This document shows, piece after piece, positions 55,544 to 63,803 of a stretch of DNA of 64,000 bases. Position numbers and translations under genes: made by a program. This DNA is from Synechococcus sp. UW140 (GTDB taxonomy: Bacteria > Cyanobacteriota > Cyanobacteriia > PCC-6307 > Cyanobiaceae): positions 1-64,000 of the forward strand of contig CAMAVE010000001.1 of assembly GCA_945861595.1 (NCBI GenBank), given 5' to 3'. The notes under the pieces were generated by a model. That model had not been told where the DNA came from. It worked only from the letters and a program-made list of their open reading frames with translations, and ran no database searches. Position 1 is the stretch's first letter; the number at the start of each line of letters is the position of its first letter.

Positions 55544-56347
55544 ATGGATCGCTGGTGGGCCCTGCCCTTGCTCCTGGCCCTGCTGATCGGCGCCCTTTGC
55601 CCCCTGGCCGGCACGCTGCTGTTAGTGCAGCGGCGCCTGTTCCTGGCCAATTTGATCTCCCATGCAGTGCTACCTGGCCTGGCCCTGGCCGTGGCCCTGG
55701 GCCTGTCTCCCGGGCTGGGCGGCATGGTCAGCGGGGTGGCCGGGGCCCTGCTCGCGGAGCGCCTGAGCCAGGGCAGCAAACCCGGCGACAGCCGCGATGA
55801 GGCCGTGCTCAACACCGTGCTGGCGGGCTTTCTGGGCCTGGGAGTGCTGCTGATCCCCCTGTTGCACATCCGGGTTGATCTCGAAGCGATCCTGTTTGGC
55901 GACCTGCTGGCGGCCAGCCCGGGCGATCTGGCCGGCGGCCTGGCCGCCCTGGCCGCAGTGGGGGCCTTGCTGGGTTGGCGGTACCACCAGCTGGTCTTCC
56001 TCGGCGTCGATCCGGTGGGGGCGGCCAGCGCCGGCTTGCCGGTGCGGAGCCTGCGGCTATGGATGACCCTGGCCACCGCCTTCACCGTGGTGAGCGCCAT
56101 GACGGCCGTAGGGGTGGTGCTGGTGATCGCCCTGATGGGGGCGCCAGCCCTGGTGGCCCTCGTGGGGGCCCGCTCCTTGAAACAAGCCCTGCTGCGGGCC
56201 GGCCTGATTGGCATGGGGTTGAGCGCCCTGGGCTTTGGCCTGGCGATCCATCCGGCGATCAACCTGCCGCCGGGGCCGGTGATTGCCCTGCTCTGCCTGG
56301 CCCTGCTGCCCCTGGCCCAGGCCCTACGCCGGGCCCAGGTCACCTAA
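55544..56347 (+). CDS. Zinc/manganese ABC transporter permease (ZnuB-like)
   Basis: 267 residues from the ATG at 55544; the longer track ORF starts inside the ATPase gene. Seven to nine helices; the family pattern LVQRRLFLANLISHAVLPGLALAVALG and the later VVSAMTAVGVVLVIALMGAPALVAL are clear. It is the membrane channel of the metal importer and forms an operon with the upstream ATPase. Confidence 0.88.
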   Translation: MDRWWALPLLLALLIGALCPLAGTLLLVQRRLFLANLISHAVLPGLALAVALGLSPGLGGMVSGVAGALLAERLSQGSKPGDSRDEAVLNTVLAGFLGLGVLLIPLLHIRVDLEAILFGDLLAASPGDLAGGLAALAAVGALLGWRYHQLVFLGVDPVGAASAGLPVRSLRLWMTLATAFTVVSAMTAVGVVLVIALMGAPALVALVGARSLKQALLRAGLIGMGLSALGFGLAIHPAINLPPGPVIALLCLALLPLAQALRRAQVT

Positions 56348-56385
56348 GTGGGGGCTGACCCAGGCCACCCCAAGGAGAGGTCGCT

Positions 56386-56865
56386 CTAGGCGGCCCCGAA
56401 CCAGTCAGGCAAGGCGTCGTAGGAGGCGGCGTTCTTCTCGTTTTCACGGGCTTCGACCTTCACGCAGCAGGTGCGGCCGCCATCGCGAGCCAAAAGCTGG
56501 GCATTGGCCCAACCCCACACCAACTGGGCGCTGGCTTCCATGCCCACATTCGCCATCACCCGCAGATCGAGGGCGCCCTGGTCGTGCAGGGCCTGCCACT
56601 GGGGCAGCAGGGGGTCGTCGGCGTTGACGAGAAAGGTGTGGTCGAACTGCTCAGCCAGTTGGGCTTCTAGGGCCTTGAGGCTGGAGAAATCAACGACAAA
56701 GCCATAGCCGTCGAGCTCACTGGCCTCAAACCAGCAGGTGAAACTGCGGCTGTAGCCGTGCACAAAGCGGCAGTGGCCCGGATGGCGCCACTGGCGATGG
56801 CAGCAGGGATAGCCGCTGAAGGTCTTGCTGCACGTGAACGCTGATGGGCGGCGGGGGGCGATCAT
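56386..56865 (-). CDS. queD: 6-carboxytetrahydropterin synthase (QueD) family protein
   Basis: 159 residues. The zinc-binding His residues lie in CCHRQWRHPGHCRFVHGYSRSF, and VVDFSSLKALEAQLAEQFDHTFL matches the family. The C-terminus has VKVEARENEKNAASYD with the catalytic Glu. It makes the pterin precursor of queuosine or, in some cyanobacteria, of pterin glycosides. ATG start. It is divergent from hisIE by 37 bp. Confidence 0.88.
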   Translation of the reverse strand: MIAPRRPSAFTCSKTFSGYPCCHRQWRHPGHCRFVHGYSRSFTCWFEASELDGYGFVVDFSSLKALEAQLAEQFDHTFLVNADDPLLPQWQALHDQGALDLRVMANVGMEASAQLVWGWANAQLLARDGGRTCCVKVEARENEKNAASYDALPDWFGAA

Positions 56866-56902
56866 CAGGCGGGGACGGGGTGTTGCGGGAGGATCAGAGC
56901 AG

Positions 56903-57595
56903 ATGGAACAGCAGCCCTTGCAAGCATCATTTCAGCCCCCTGACCAGGCCTGGCTCGGGCAGCTCCGCTTCAACGACGCCGGCCTGATCCCGGCCATCGC
57001 CCAGGACTGGCTCGATGGTGCCGTGCTGATGGTGGCCTGGATGAACAGCGAAGCCCTCGAGCGCAGCCTGGCCAGCGGCGAAGTGCATTACTGGAGCCGT
57101 TCCCGGGCCGAGCTCTGGCACAAGGGCGCCAGCAGCGGCCATTTCCAAAAACTGCGCGGCCTCCGCTACGACTGCGACGCCGATGTGCTGCTACTCACGA
57201 TTGAGCAGGTGGGTGATGTGGCTTGCCACACGGGGGCCCGCAGCTGCTTCTTTGGCGAGGCTGCCGCTGCCGCCGGGGGCCCCGGGGCCCTGCCGCCGCC
57301 GGCCGATGTCTGCAGCGAGCTCTCGCGGGTGATCGAAGGCCGGCGCGCCACCCCCGAGCCCGGTAGCTACACCAACCGGCTGCTCGAGGGCGGCGACAAC
57401 CGCATCCTCAAAAAGATCGGCGAAGAATGCGCCGAATTCGTGATGGCCTGCAAGGACGACAACGCTGCCGAGATCGCCGGTGAAGCCGCCGACATTGTGT
57501 TCCATCTGCAAGTGGCCCTGGCCCACCATGGCGTCCCCTGGCGCCAGGTGCAGGAAGTGTTGGCCGAGCGCCGTGGCGCCCCCCGGCGCCCATAG
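56903..57595 (+). CDS. hisIE: Bifunctional HisI/HisE
   Basis: 230 residues from the ATG at 56903 (GGAG upstream). HisI: LIPAIAQDWLDGAVLMVAWMN, YWSRSRAELWHKGASSGHFQ and the metal-binding DCDAD-plus-Cys residues. HisE: YTNRLLEGGDNRILKKIGEECAEFVMACKDD and AADIVFHLQVAL. It carries out PRA-CH and PRA-PH steps 2-3 of histidine synthesis. A Gly/Ala/Pro linker joins the domains. The stop codon lies inside the first unit of a 27-bp repeat. Confidence 0.95.
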   Translation: MEQQPLQASFQPPDQAWLGQLRFNDAGLIPAIAQDWLDGAVLMVAWMNSEALERSLASGEVHYWSRSRAELWHKGASSGHFQKLRGLRYDCDADVLLLTIEQVGDVACHTGARSCFFGEAAAAAGGPGALPPPADVCSELSRVIEGRRATPEPGSYTNRLLEGGDNRILKKIGEECAEFVMACKDDNAAEIAGEAADIVFHLQVALAHHGVPWRQVQEVLAERRGAPRRP

Positions 57596-57696
57596 CAAAC
57601 CAGCGCCCCAAGGCGCCCTTAGCAAACCAACGCCCCCAGGCGCCCTTAGCAAACCGGCGCCCCCGGCGCCCTTAGCAAACCAAAGGCCCCCGGCAC
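57593..57696 (+). repeat. 27-bp tandem repeat at the hisIE stop
   Basis: Four units of the type TAGCAAACCAGCGCCCCAAGGCGCCCT (27, 27, 26 and a partial) begin at the hisIE stop codon TAG and run into the spacer before the convergent protease gene. Each has an internal GGCGCC-like dyad. Confidence 0.85.
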
Positions 57697-57744
57697 TCTT
57701 TATCAAGAAGGGCCCCCGGACACCCCGTATCGATCCGCCACCAG

Positions 57745-58539
57745 CTAAGGCGCCAGCCCCGGCTGCCGCAACAGCCAGCGCAAGGTGGCCCGGTCCCTTG
57801 GGCTCAGGGACAACACGGGTCGGGCCGTGGGACTCACCGCCATCACATCGCCGTCCTGGTCGCTATGGCCCCAAAGGCCGAAGGCATGGCCCAGTTCATG
57901 CAGGCTGGTGGCCTGGATCGCCTCGGGCCGCTGGCCGGGGCTAATCAGCACTTCCACCAGGGGCTCAAGCTGCCACTGGCCCAGCCGCTGCACCTGGCGC
58001 AGCTCCAGCAGGGCGCGTCCATGGCTGGCCCTCAAGGCCCCATCGGACCCTGACTTCAGGGGCGGCCTACGGCGCCAGAGGCGCACCTGGGCCTGGTCGG
58101 CCGTGGCAACCCGCTGAATCGGCAGCTCCCCTTGCCAGGTGGCCAGCGCCGCCTCCACGGCCCGCTGCCAGCGAGCCTCAAACGAGCTAGCTGGAGTGCC
58201 TGGAGCCAACGGTTCGATCCAAACGCACCATGACGAGCGCACCGGCCAGCCAGCCGCGGTGGGTTTCAAGAGTTGGCGGTAATCGCCGCCGCCGGCATCC
58301 CCCCCGGGCAGGAGCGAAGCCTTGGCAGCGTCGTCGCCTTGCCGATCGGCCTGCTTAGATCCAATCGCCGCCCCAGCCCTGGGCTCAGGGGCAGTCCAAG
58401 GCCGGCTTTCCGTTAGGGGCGGACAGTCGAAGCGGGGAGCTGGCACGGCACCGGCAGATCTGGCCCCCTGGAGCAGCAGGGGCGGGGGCTCGGGCAAGGG
58501 GACCTGCAGGGGCACGGGCTGCACGGGGCCGATGGGCAC
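57745..58539 (-). CDS. Matrixin-like zinc metalloprotease
   Basis: 264 residues. Near residue 213 the zincin signature LHELGHAFGLWGHSDQDGDVM gives HExxHxxGxxxH plus a Met-turn (VMAV). An N-terminal Pro-rich stretch lacks a convincing signal peptide from this GTG, so the start may be wrong or export may use another route. Substrate unknown. Confidence 0.8.
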   Translation of the reverse strand: MPIGPVQPVPLQVPLPEPPPLLLQGARSAGAVPAPRFDCPPLTESRPWTAPEPRAGAAIGSKQADRQGDDAAKASLLPGGDAGGGDYRQLLKPTAAGWPVRSSWCVWIEPLAPGTPASSFEARWQRAVEAALATWQGELPIQRVATADQAQVRLWRRRPPLKSGSDGALRASHGRALLELRQVQRLGQWQLEPLVEVLISPGQRPEAIQATSLHELGHAFGLWGHSDQDGDVMAVSPTARPVLSLSPRDRATLRWLLRQPGLAP

Positions 58540-58551
58540 GAGGGCCTGGCC

Positions 58552-59076
58552 TCAGGCCGGCAGGCCCACGCCCCGGGCCATCAACACCGCCATCATCGGA
58601 ATCAGGGCAAAGCCCACCAATTCGATGTTCAAAATCCAGCCCAGGCGCTGGGCCAGGGCCTCGCTCACCTGGGGCAACTCGCCCTTGCGCAGGGGGATCG
58701 CCCAGAGGATATAGGTGACGGTGGGATAGAGGGACAGGGCTCCCACCGACAGGTAGGCCCCCACCTTCCACCAGAACAGGGGGTTGTGGGTATAGAACTC
58801 GCTGCCCTGGCCGAAATAGAGAACCCGCAGGATGCCGCTGCCCAGTAGCGCCAGCGCTGCCAGGCCGTACACGACATCGGTGATCACCATGGTGATCGCG
58901 TCCTTGCGGTCCGGATTGGGGCGGATCAGGCGCCGCTCCAGCACCAGGGCGCCGAAGCAAACCATGAAGCTGAGGTAGTGGACATAGGCCACGGCGGCCC
59001 TGGGCAGCAGGTCGCTGGGCAGCCCCAAGGGCAAGGTGCTGAGTAGATCGCTGATGGGTGCGGCAAACCCGACCAT
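58552..59076 (-). CDS. DUF2214 membrane protein
   Basis: 174 residues from the ATG at 59076; the longer track version adds an unlikely N-terminus. Four helices with YVHYLSFMVCFGALVLERRLIRPNPDRKDAITMVITDVVYG and FYTHNPLFWWKVGAYLSVGALSLYPTVTYI, the pattern of the DUF2214 family. Function unknown. 12 bp upstream of the protease gene, so probably co-transcribed. Confidence 0.85.
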   Translation of the reverse strand: MVGFAAPISDLLSTLPLGLPSDLLPRAAVAYVHYLSFMVCFGALVLERRLIRPNPDRKDAITMVITDVVYGLAALALLGSGILRVLYFGQGSEFYTHNPLFWWKVGAYLSVGALSLYPTVTYILWAIPLRKGELPQVSEALAQRLGWILNIELVGFALIPMMAVLMARGVGLPA

Positions 59077-59317
59077 GGGGCGCTGGATGCTGGGGACCTG
59101 ACCGTAGCGAGGCCCAGCATCCGCCGTGCCGAGTCGCGCCGCGGACGCGGAGATGCTGACGGGCACTGCCTCGATTGCAAATGTGTGGAAATACTTGCGC
59201 CACGAAAACCAGTTAATCCGCCCAAAAAGGGAGAAAAAGCGAAAGTCCGAAGCCTTTCAGTTGCTTCCAGCAAAGGCTGAAATACGCCCTATGTTCTTTT
59301 CAGTGCCTGGGGTAGAA

Positions 59318-60241
59318 ATGGCGAGTTCGCTGAGTGCGTATTTAGGAGAAATTGGTCGTCACCAATTGCTCACACCCGAACAGGAGCTCACCTTGGGCCG
59401 CAAGGTTCAGGCCTTGGTTGAGCTGCAAGAACGCTGCAGCAGCGCTGGTGGTGTGGGGGAAGCCTGCAGCTACGACGATGTTGAAAAGCGCACGATGCGC
59501 CTGGGGGAACGGGCCAAAACCCAAATGATCACGGCCAACCTGCGCCTGGTCGTCAACCTGGCCAAGCGCTACCAGGGCAAGGGGTTGGACCTGCTTGACC
59601 TGATCCAGGAAGGCACCTTGGGCCTCACCCGGGCGGTTGAGAAATACGACCCCACCCGCGGCCACAGATTCAGTACTTATGCCTACTGGTGGATTCGCCA
59701 AGGTCTCAACCGGGCCCTCTCCACCCAAAGCCGCACCATCCGCATTCCGGTGAATGTGAATGAGAAGCTGACGCGGCTGCGGGCCGCCAAGGCTCGCTTG
59801 CTGCAGAGCAATGGCCTGTTGCCTAGCCCCCGGGAGTTGGCCGCCGCCATGGCCATTCCCTTGGAAGAAGTCGAAGAGCTGCTCGGTTGTGAACTGCGCA
59901 GTGTCACCGTGAGCCTGCAGGGGGTGCTGAAATCGAAATCGGATCCCACCGAGCTGGTGGATGTGCTGCCCAGCAATGAAATGGCCCCGATGGAGCGGGC
60001 CGAACTGGCCGAACGCAGCGCCTCGGCCTGGACCTTGCTGGACGAGTCCAACCTCACCCCCAAGGAACGCACGGTGGTGATGCTGCGCTTCGGCCTCGAT
60101 GGCGGCAACGAATGGCGCACCCTGGCCGAAGTGGCCCGCCAACTGGGCTGCAGCCGCGAATACTGCCGCCAGGTGGTGCAACGGGCCCTGCGCAAGCTGC
60201 GCAAGACCGGCATCCAGAGCGGTCTAGTTGAGGTCGACTGA
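59318..60241 (+). CDS. Group 2 RNA polymerase sigma factor (RpoD-like)
   Basis: 307 residues from the ATG at 59318 (MASSLSAYLGEIGRHQLLTPEQEL), a typical cyanobacterial type II sigma start; an ATG at 59291 is possible. Region 2: NLRLVVNLAKRYQGKGLDLLDLIQEGTLGLTRAVEKYDPTRGHRFSTYAYWWIRQGLNRAL. Region 4: LTPKERTVVMLRFGLDGGNEWRTLAEVARQLGCSREYCRQVVQRALRKLR. Region 1.1 is absent. Such factors handle light, nutrient or stress responses. Paralog name not assigned. Confidence 0.93.
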   Translation: MASSLSAYLGEIGRHQLLTPEQELTLGRKVQALVELQERCSSAGGVGEACSYDDVEKRTMRLGERAKTQMITANLRLVVNLAKRYQGKGLDLLDLIQEGTLGLTRAVEKYDPTRGHRFSTYAYWWIRQGLNRALSTQSRTIRIPVNVNEKLTRLRAAKARLLQSNGLLPSPRELAAAMAIPLEEVEELLGCELRSVTVSLQGVLKSKSDPTELVDVLPSNEMAPMERAELAERSASAWTLLDESNLTPKERTVVMLRFGLDGGNEWRTLAEVARQLGCSREYCRQVVQRALRKLRKTGIQSGLVEVD

Positions 60242-60428
60242 GGGCTGAAAGCCCCCCAGGCCAGGCGCCTAGTGCCTGGTGGCTTGGGCTGGCCAAGGAC
60301 TCCAACTTGGGCTAAGCCCAGCAGCGGGATCGAGCGGGCCAGCCGCACCCTGCCCGCCGGTCATTAGCCCCTTCCGTCCAGCCCGGATGGGACCAAAGTA
60401 GGACGACCTTCTGCCAACGGGCATCGCC

Positions 60429-60824
60429 ATGGGTCCATCCACCCAGTCCCCGCCGCCCCGGGCCGAGCCCCGCTCTGCAGAAACCATCGAGGCCGAGGTG
60501 CTGGGCAGCACCGAAATCGATGAGGGGCTGCTCTGGAAACTGCTGCGCCGGGCCGGCCGCAGCGTCGCCCGGCCGGCGATCGAGTGCCTGGAGTTGGTGC
60601 TTGATGCCGGAACGCCCTTCCAGGTGCGCCTCACCATGGTGGCAGCCTTGACCTACCTGGTGTTCCCCCTGGATCTGATCCCGGATTTCATTCCCGTGGC
60701 TGGCTTTGGCGATGATGTGGTGGCGATGACGGCCCTGCTCGGCCTCTATCGCAGCAACATGAGTGAAGCCGTGCGCACCCGGGCCCAGCGCAAACTGGAC
60801 CAGTGGTTTCCCCCGGTGCGTTGA
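60429..60824 (+). CDS. DUF1232 (YkvA-like) membrane protein
   Basis: 131 residues. The DUF1232 signature VRLTMVAALTYLVFPLDLIPDFIPVAGFGDDVVAM contains the typical helix and the DLIPDFIP loop. ATG start; its stop overlaps the next ATG (TGATG), so the two genes are translationally coupled. Function unknown. Confidence 0.87.
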   Translation: MGPSTQSPPPRAEPRSAETIEAEVLGSTEIDEGLLWKLLRRAGRSVARPAIECLELVLDAGTPFQVRLTMVAALTYLVFPLDLIPDFIPVAGFGDDVVAMTALLGLYRSNMSEAVRTRAQRKLDQWFPPVR

Positions 60825-61147
60825 TGGCCAGCCTCAGCCTCGAAGACCTGGAGGAACTCCAGAGCTTTCTCAAGGACTGGCTGCGCCACAGCGGCCGCAC
60901 CCAGGCGGACCTGCGCCGGGCCCTGCGGGTCAGCTCGATTCGCATGCCCGTGCTTCTCAATGAACTGCAACGGATCCATGGCCGCGAGGGCTTGAACGGC
61001 CTGGCCGAGCGGCTCTGCGGCATCGACCTGCTCTGGCAAGAGCAGCCAGGCTCCGGCGACGATGACCTTCCCGACCTGGAGTCTTCCCTGGGCCAACTGG
61101 ATCTCTTGCTCGAGGAGATTCGCCAGGGGGGCGGCGCAGGCGCCTAA
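60824..61147 (+). CDS. Conserved hypothetical, Xre-like helical protein
   Basis: 107 residues from the ATG at 60824. SLEDLEELQSFLKDWLRHSGRTQADLRRALRVSSIRMPVLLNELQRIHGREGLNGLAERL looks like a helix-turn-helix of the Xre/Cro type (TQADLRRALRVSSIRMPVL), followed by an acidic tail. DNA binding is an inference. It overlaps the DUF1232 gene by one base. Confidence 0.72.
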   Translation: MASLSLEDLEELQSFLKDWLRHSGRTQADLRRALRVSSIRMPVLLNELQRIHGREGLNGLAERLCGIDLLWQEQPGSGDDDLPDLESSLGQLDLLLEEIRQGGGAGA

Positions 61148-61255
61148 CCCGGCGCCCACCCCGGCGACTGAAGCGGCTGCCCGCGGGCCGACTCCGACCG
61201 CCTGCGGCCAGCCGACTGCAGGGCAGGCAGAGTGGGGGCCGTTGCAGCGATCGCC

Positions 61256-61522
61256 ATGTCCCCCCGTCCCCAGCCCCTGGCAACCCAGTCCCTGCAGACC
61301 CTGATCGCCGGGCTGGGCCTGGCGGCAGCCCTGGCCAGCCCTGGCCTAGCCCAGAGCGAACGCTTCCTGCTCGGCCCCGGCAGCAACATTGGTCCGGAAA
61401 CCAAGATCGAGCCCAAAAACTGCGTCACGGCCGCCGACGGCAGCATCACCTGTGACACCAAGATTGTGAATCCCAAAGGCGATACGCCGGCTAAACCGAT
61501 TTACTCCCCCTTTAACCAGTGA
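61256..61522 (+). CDS. Small exported protein
   Basis: 88 residues from the ATG at 61256. A signal peptide (LQTLIAGLGLAAALASPGLAQ, cut after LAQ or later) precedes a polar mature region, SERFLLGPGSNIGPETKIEPKNCVTAADGSITCDTKIVNPKG, with two Cys. Conserved-looking, function unknown. Overlaps the next gene by 4 nt. Confidence 0.7.
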   Translation: MSPRPQPLATQSLQTLIAGLGLAAALASPGLAQSERFLLGPGSNIGPETKIEPKNCVTAADGSITCDTKIVNPKGDTPAKPIYSPFNQ

Positions 61523-62118
61523 TGGCGATGGCTCCAATCCGCCTGGGCCTCCGTCGCATCCGCCAGCAAGGACTCCTGGCCACAGGTCGGCTCAGCCGCA
61601 GCCTCAAAGCAAACGGGCTAGGCGATCAGGCCTTCCTGAGCCAGGTCCATCGCTTCGAGCGCCTCCTGGCCAAGCTGCTTGCGGCGGCCATGATCGTGGT
61701 GCTGGTCGTGGCCACGGGCGAGCTGGTGATCACCCTGATCAACCAGCTCTTGGGTGGGTCAAGCCACTGGCTTGGCAACGACATGACCCGCTTTCTTGAC
61801 CAGATCCTGGCCCTGCTCATTGCTCTGGAGGTGTTGCAGAACCTCACCGCCTACCTGCGCGACCATGTCGTCCAGATCGAGCTGGTGTTGATCACGGCCC
61901 TCACGGCCCTGGCCCGCAAGGTGATCGTCATGCCCGAAGGGATGCTCAAGAGCCCCGGCGAACTGGCGGGGCTGGGGGTGGCGGTGCTGGCCCTGTCGAG
62001 CGCCTACTGGCTGGTCCGCCAGTCCCACAGCAGTCGGAGTCCTACCAGAAGAGAGCCAACCAGCGGGTTCCCGGAGCCGGATCGGTCGCTTCAACCCGGT
62101 GACGCCGCCGAGGGGTGA
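61519..62118 (+). CDS. PsiE-like (phosphate-starvation-inducible) membrane protein
   Basis: 199 residues. A basic N-terminus is followed by helices (LLAAAMIVVLVVATGELVITLINQLL, LDQILALLIALEVLQNLTAYLRDHVVQIELVLITALTALARKVIV), matching the PsiE family of four-helix proteins. GTG start at 61519 with an ATG right after. Its C-terminal 25 codons overlap the end of the convergent Nif11-cupin gene. Confidence 0.78.
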   Translation: MMAMAPIRLGLRRIRQQGLLATGRLSRSLKANGLGDQAFLSQVHRFERLLAKLLAAAMIVVLVVATGELVITLINQLLGGSSHWLGNDMTRFLDQILALLIALEVLQNLTAYLRDHVVQIELVLITALTALARKVIVMPEGMLKSPGELAGLGVAVLALSSAYWLVRQSHSSRSPTRREPTSGFPEPDRSLQPGDAAEG

Positions 62119-62635
62119 TCAGCAGGCTGTCGCCCGCCTTGAGGCTGCGGGCCTGGGCTTCATCGGCAAAGCGCAACTGCGCCTTGCCCTGAAGCAGCAG
62201 CACCCATTCGCTTTCGATCTGGTCGTACCAAAAGCCCGGGGGATTGGCGAACTCGCAGGAATGGATCAGCTCCAGCCGCAGCTGGCCCGGGCCCAGCAAC
62301 CGGTCGCTGCGCTCCTGGCCTGGAGTGGGACAGGCTCCTGAGAGCAGGTTCTGGCCTGAACCGTTGTCCCCATCAGCCAGCAGCGCCAGGTCCCTGTCCT
62401 GGAGATCTGCCCCGTCACGCGCGATCGACACCATCGGCTGGCTGCCCTGGCTAGGGGGCTCTCCCCAGCGCCTGGCGATGTCAAAACCGAAACTGCTGGC
62501 CAGATCCACCACCTGCTGGTGGTTGGCGCAGTCGCTGAGGCGCTGCCGGAAAGCGGGATCGGCCTCGCTGAGGGCCACAAAGGCATTCAGCTGGCGCACC
62601 TTCTCAAGAAACTGCTGCAACTGGGCTTCCGCCAT
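62042..62635 (-). CDS. Nif11-cupin fusion protein
   Basis: 197 residues. Residues 1-60 match the Nif11 fold (MAEAQLQQFLEKVRQLNAFV, then DPAFRQRLSDCANHQQVVDLASSFGFDIA). This domain also forms leaders of peptide natural products. Residues 110-197 form a cupin with WYDQIESEWVLLLQGKAQLRFADEAQARSLKAGDSLLITPRRRHRVEATD. Cupin metal residues are partly kept. Such fusions occur in marine and freshwater picocyanobacteria. It is coupled to the upstream GNAT gene by an ATGA overlap. Confidence 0.83.
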   Translation of the reverse strand: MAEAQLQQFLEKVRQLNAFVALSEADPAFRQRLSDCANHQQVVDLASSFGFDIARRWGEPPSQGSQPMVSIARDGADLQDRDLALLADGDNGSGQNLLSGACPTPGQERSDRLLGPGQLRLELIHSCEFANPPGFWYDQIESEWVLLLQGKAQLRFADEAQARSLKAGDSLLITPRRRHRVEATDPAPGTRWLALFW

Positions 62636-63114
62636 CAGCTCACGGTGGGGAGGGATTTGGTCATGCGGTAGCGCCGAAACAGGATGCCGTCGATCAGGAG
62701 AGCCTCGACCCAGGCCACTCTCCAGCCCCGCCGCCGTAACAGGGGCAGGGACAACTGGCTGGCTTCGGTGCGGAGCTGGCCCAGGCCCTGGCTGCTGGCC
62801 AGGGCCTCCAAGCGATCCAACAAGCGGCTGGCGTGGCCTTGCCGGACAGAACGGCCGCGGCAGTAGAGCAAGGACAGGCGATCGGCCGGCTCCATCACGG
62901 CAAAGGCTTCGATCTCACCAGATTCGCTACAACTCGCCAAGCCGCTGCCTTGGTTCAGGGCAGCCGCCAAAGGGCCAGGGGCACCAACCTGACTCAACCA
63001 GGCAGCCACTTGGCGGTCGCCATAGGGACCAGGGGCCTGGCTTGACACCGCATCGCCATAGATCGCCAGAAGCTCGCAGTGATCAGCGGGCGTCAAGGCA
63101 CGAATGGGGGCCAT
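62635..63114 (-). CDS. GNAT-family acetyltransferase-like protein
   Basis: 159 residues from the ATG at 63114; the track start adds an unlikely hydrophobic prefix. MAPIRALTPADHCELLAIYG opens the fold; the acetyl-CoA loop region is RGRSVRQGHASRLLDRLEALASSQGLGQLRTEASQLSLPLLRRRGW. Its stop overlaps the Nif11-cupin start. Substrate unknown; modification of a Nif11-linked peptide is only speculation. Confidence 0.8.
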   Translation of the reverse strand: MAPIRALTPADHCELLAIYGDAVSSQAPGPYGDRQVAAWLSQVGAPGPLAAALNQGSGLASCSESGEIEAFAVMEPADRLSLLYCRGRSVRQGHASRLLDRLEALASSQGLGQLRTEASQLSLPLLRRRGWRVAWVEALLIDGILFRRYRMTKSLPTVS

Positions 63115-63314
63115 GGCGAACGATTCGATGATTGCCAGAATGGCAGCAATGGTGTAAGGACTAACAGTAGCGATCGATCCGACAACCGCGCCAACCACTA
63201 TTGAAGACGACGAAACTATTGCAGGGAATGCAACAGTCAGCTCAAAGGCCGCGCCTATTGTCACCGTCGCAGCCGATGCTGTAATTTAAAGTGGTCATTG
63301 TTTTCCACCTCCCG

Positions 63315-63677
63315 ATGCTCACCGGATCTGAATTGCTGTCCAAGGTCAAGGAACTCGGCGACGCCAGCAAATCCGAAGTCGTGCGGGCCTGCGGCTATGT
63401 GTCCAGCAAAAAGGACGGCGCCGATCGCTTGAACTTCACGGCCTTCTACGAAGCCCTACTGGAAGCCAAGGGGGTTGAATTCGGAGCCAACAGCAAGATC
63501 GGCAAGGGAGGCCGCAAGCTCAGCTATGTGGCCACAGTTCAAGGCAACGGCAACCTGCTGATTGGTAAGGCCTATACCGCCCTGCTGGAACTCAACCCCG
63601 GCGATGAATTTGACATCAAGCTGGGTCGTAAGCAGATCCGCCTGATCCCCGTCGGCGGCAACGACGACGAGGAGTGA
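63315..63677 (+). CDS. cyAbrB transcriptional regulator
   Basis: 120 residues from the ATG at 63315. It matches the cyanobacteria-specific AbrB family: LTGSELLSKVKELGDASKSEVVRACGYVSSKKDGADRLNFTAFYEALLEAKG and a C-terminal AbrB DNA-binding strand set GRKLSYVATVQGNGNLLIGKAYTALLELNPGDEFDIKLGRKQIRLIPV. These proteins affect carbon/nitrogen genes and nucleoid organisation. A strong terminator lies 93 bp after the stop. Confidence 0.93.
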   Translation: MLTGSELLSKVKELGDASKSEVVRACGYVSSKKDGADRLNFTAFYEALLEAKGVEFGANSKIGKGGRKLSYVATVQGNGNLLIGKAYTALLELNPGDEFDIKLGRKQIRLIPVGGNDDEE

Positions 63678-63722
63678 GCCCCGGCGCCGAAGCGCCAAGC
63701 CCATCCCAAATCCCGCGAGCAG

Positions 63723-63744
63723 TTAATCTGGGGTTACAGATTAA
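63723..63744. repeat. 8-bp AT-rich inverted repeat
   Basis: TTAATCTG and CAGATTAA pair around a 6-nt loop GGGTTA, 46 bp after the cyAbrB stop. No T run follows it, so it may be an mRNA 3' stabiliser or a protein site. Confidence 0.45.
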
Positions 63745-63769
63745 TCCTTCCAGATCAACCCTGGCTGTT

Positions 63770-63803
63770 CCCCTGGATCGCCCCAAGCGATTCAGGGGTT
63801 TTT
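63770..63803 (+). terminator. Intrinsic terminator after cyAbrB
   Basis: CCCCTGGATCGC and GCGATTCAGGGG pair over 12 bp (one G-T wobble) with a 5-nt loop, followed by five T. Confidence 0.9.

Noticed and set aside
60261-60279. CCAGGC/GCCTGG hairpin after the sigma factor gene
   Set aside because: Only a 6-bp stem and no T run, so it is too weak to call a terminator.
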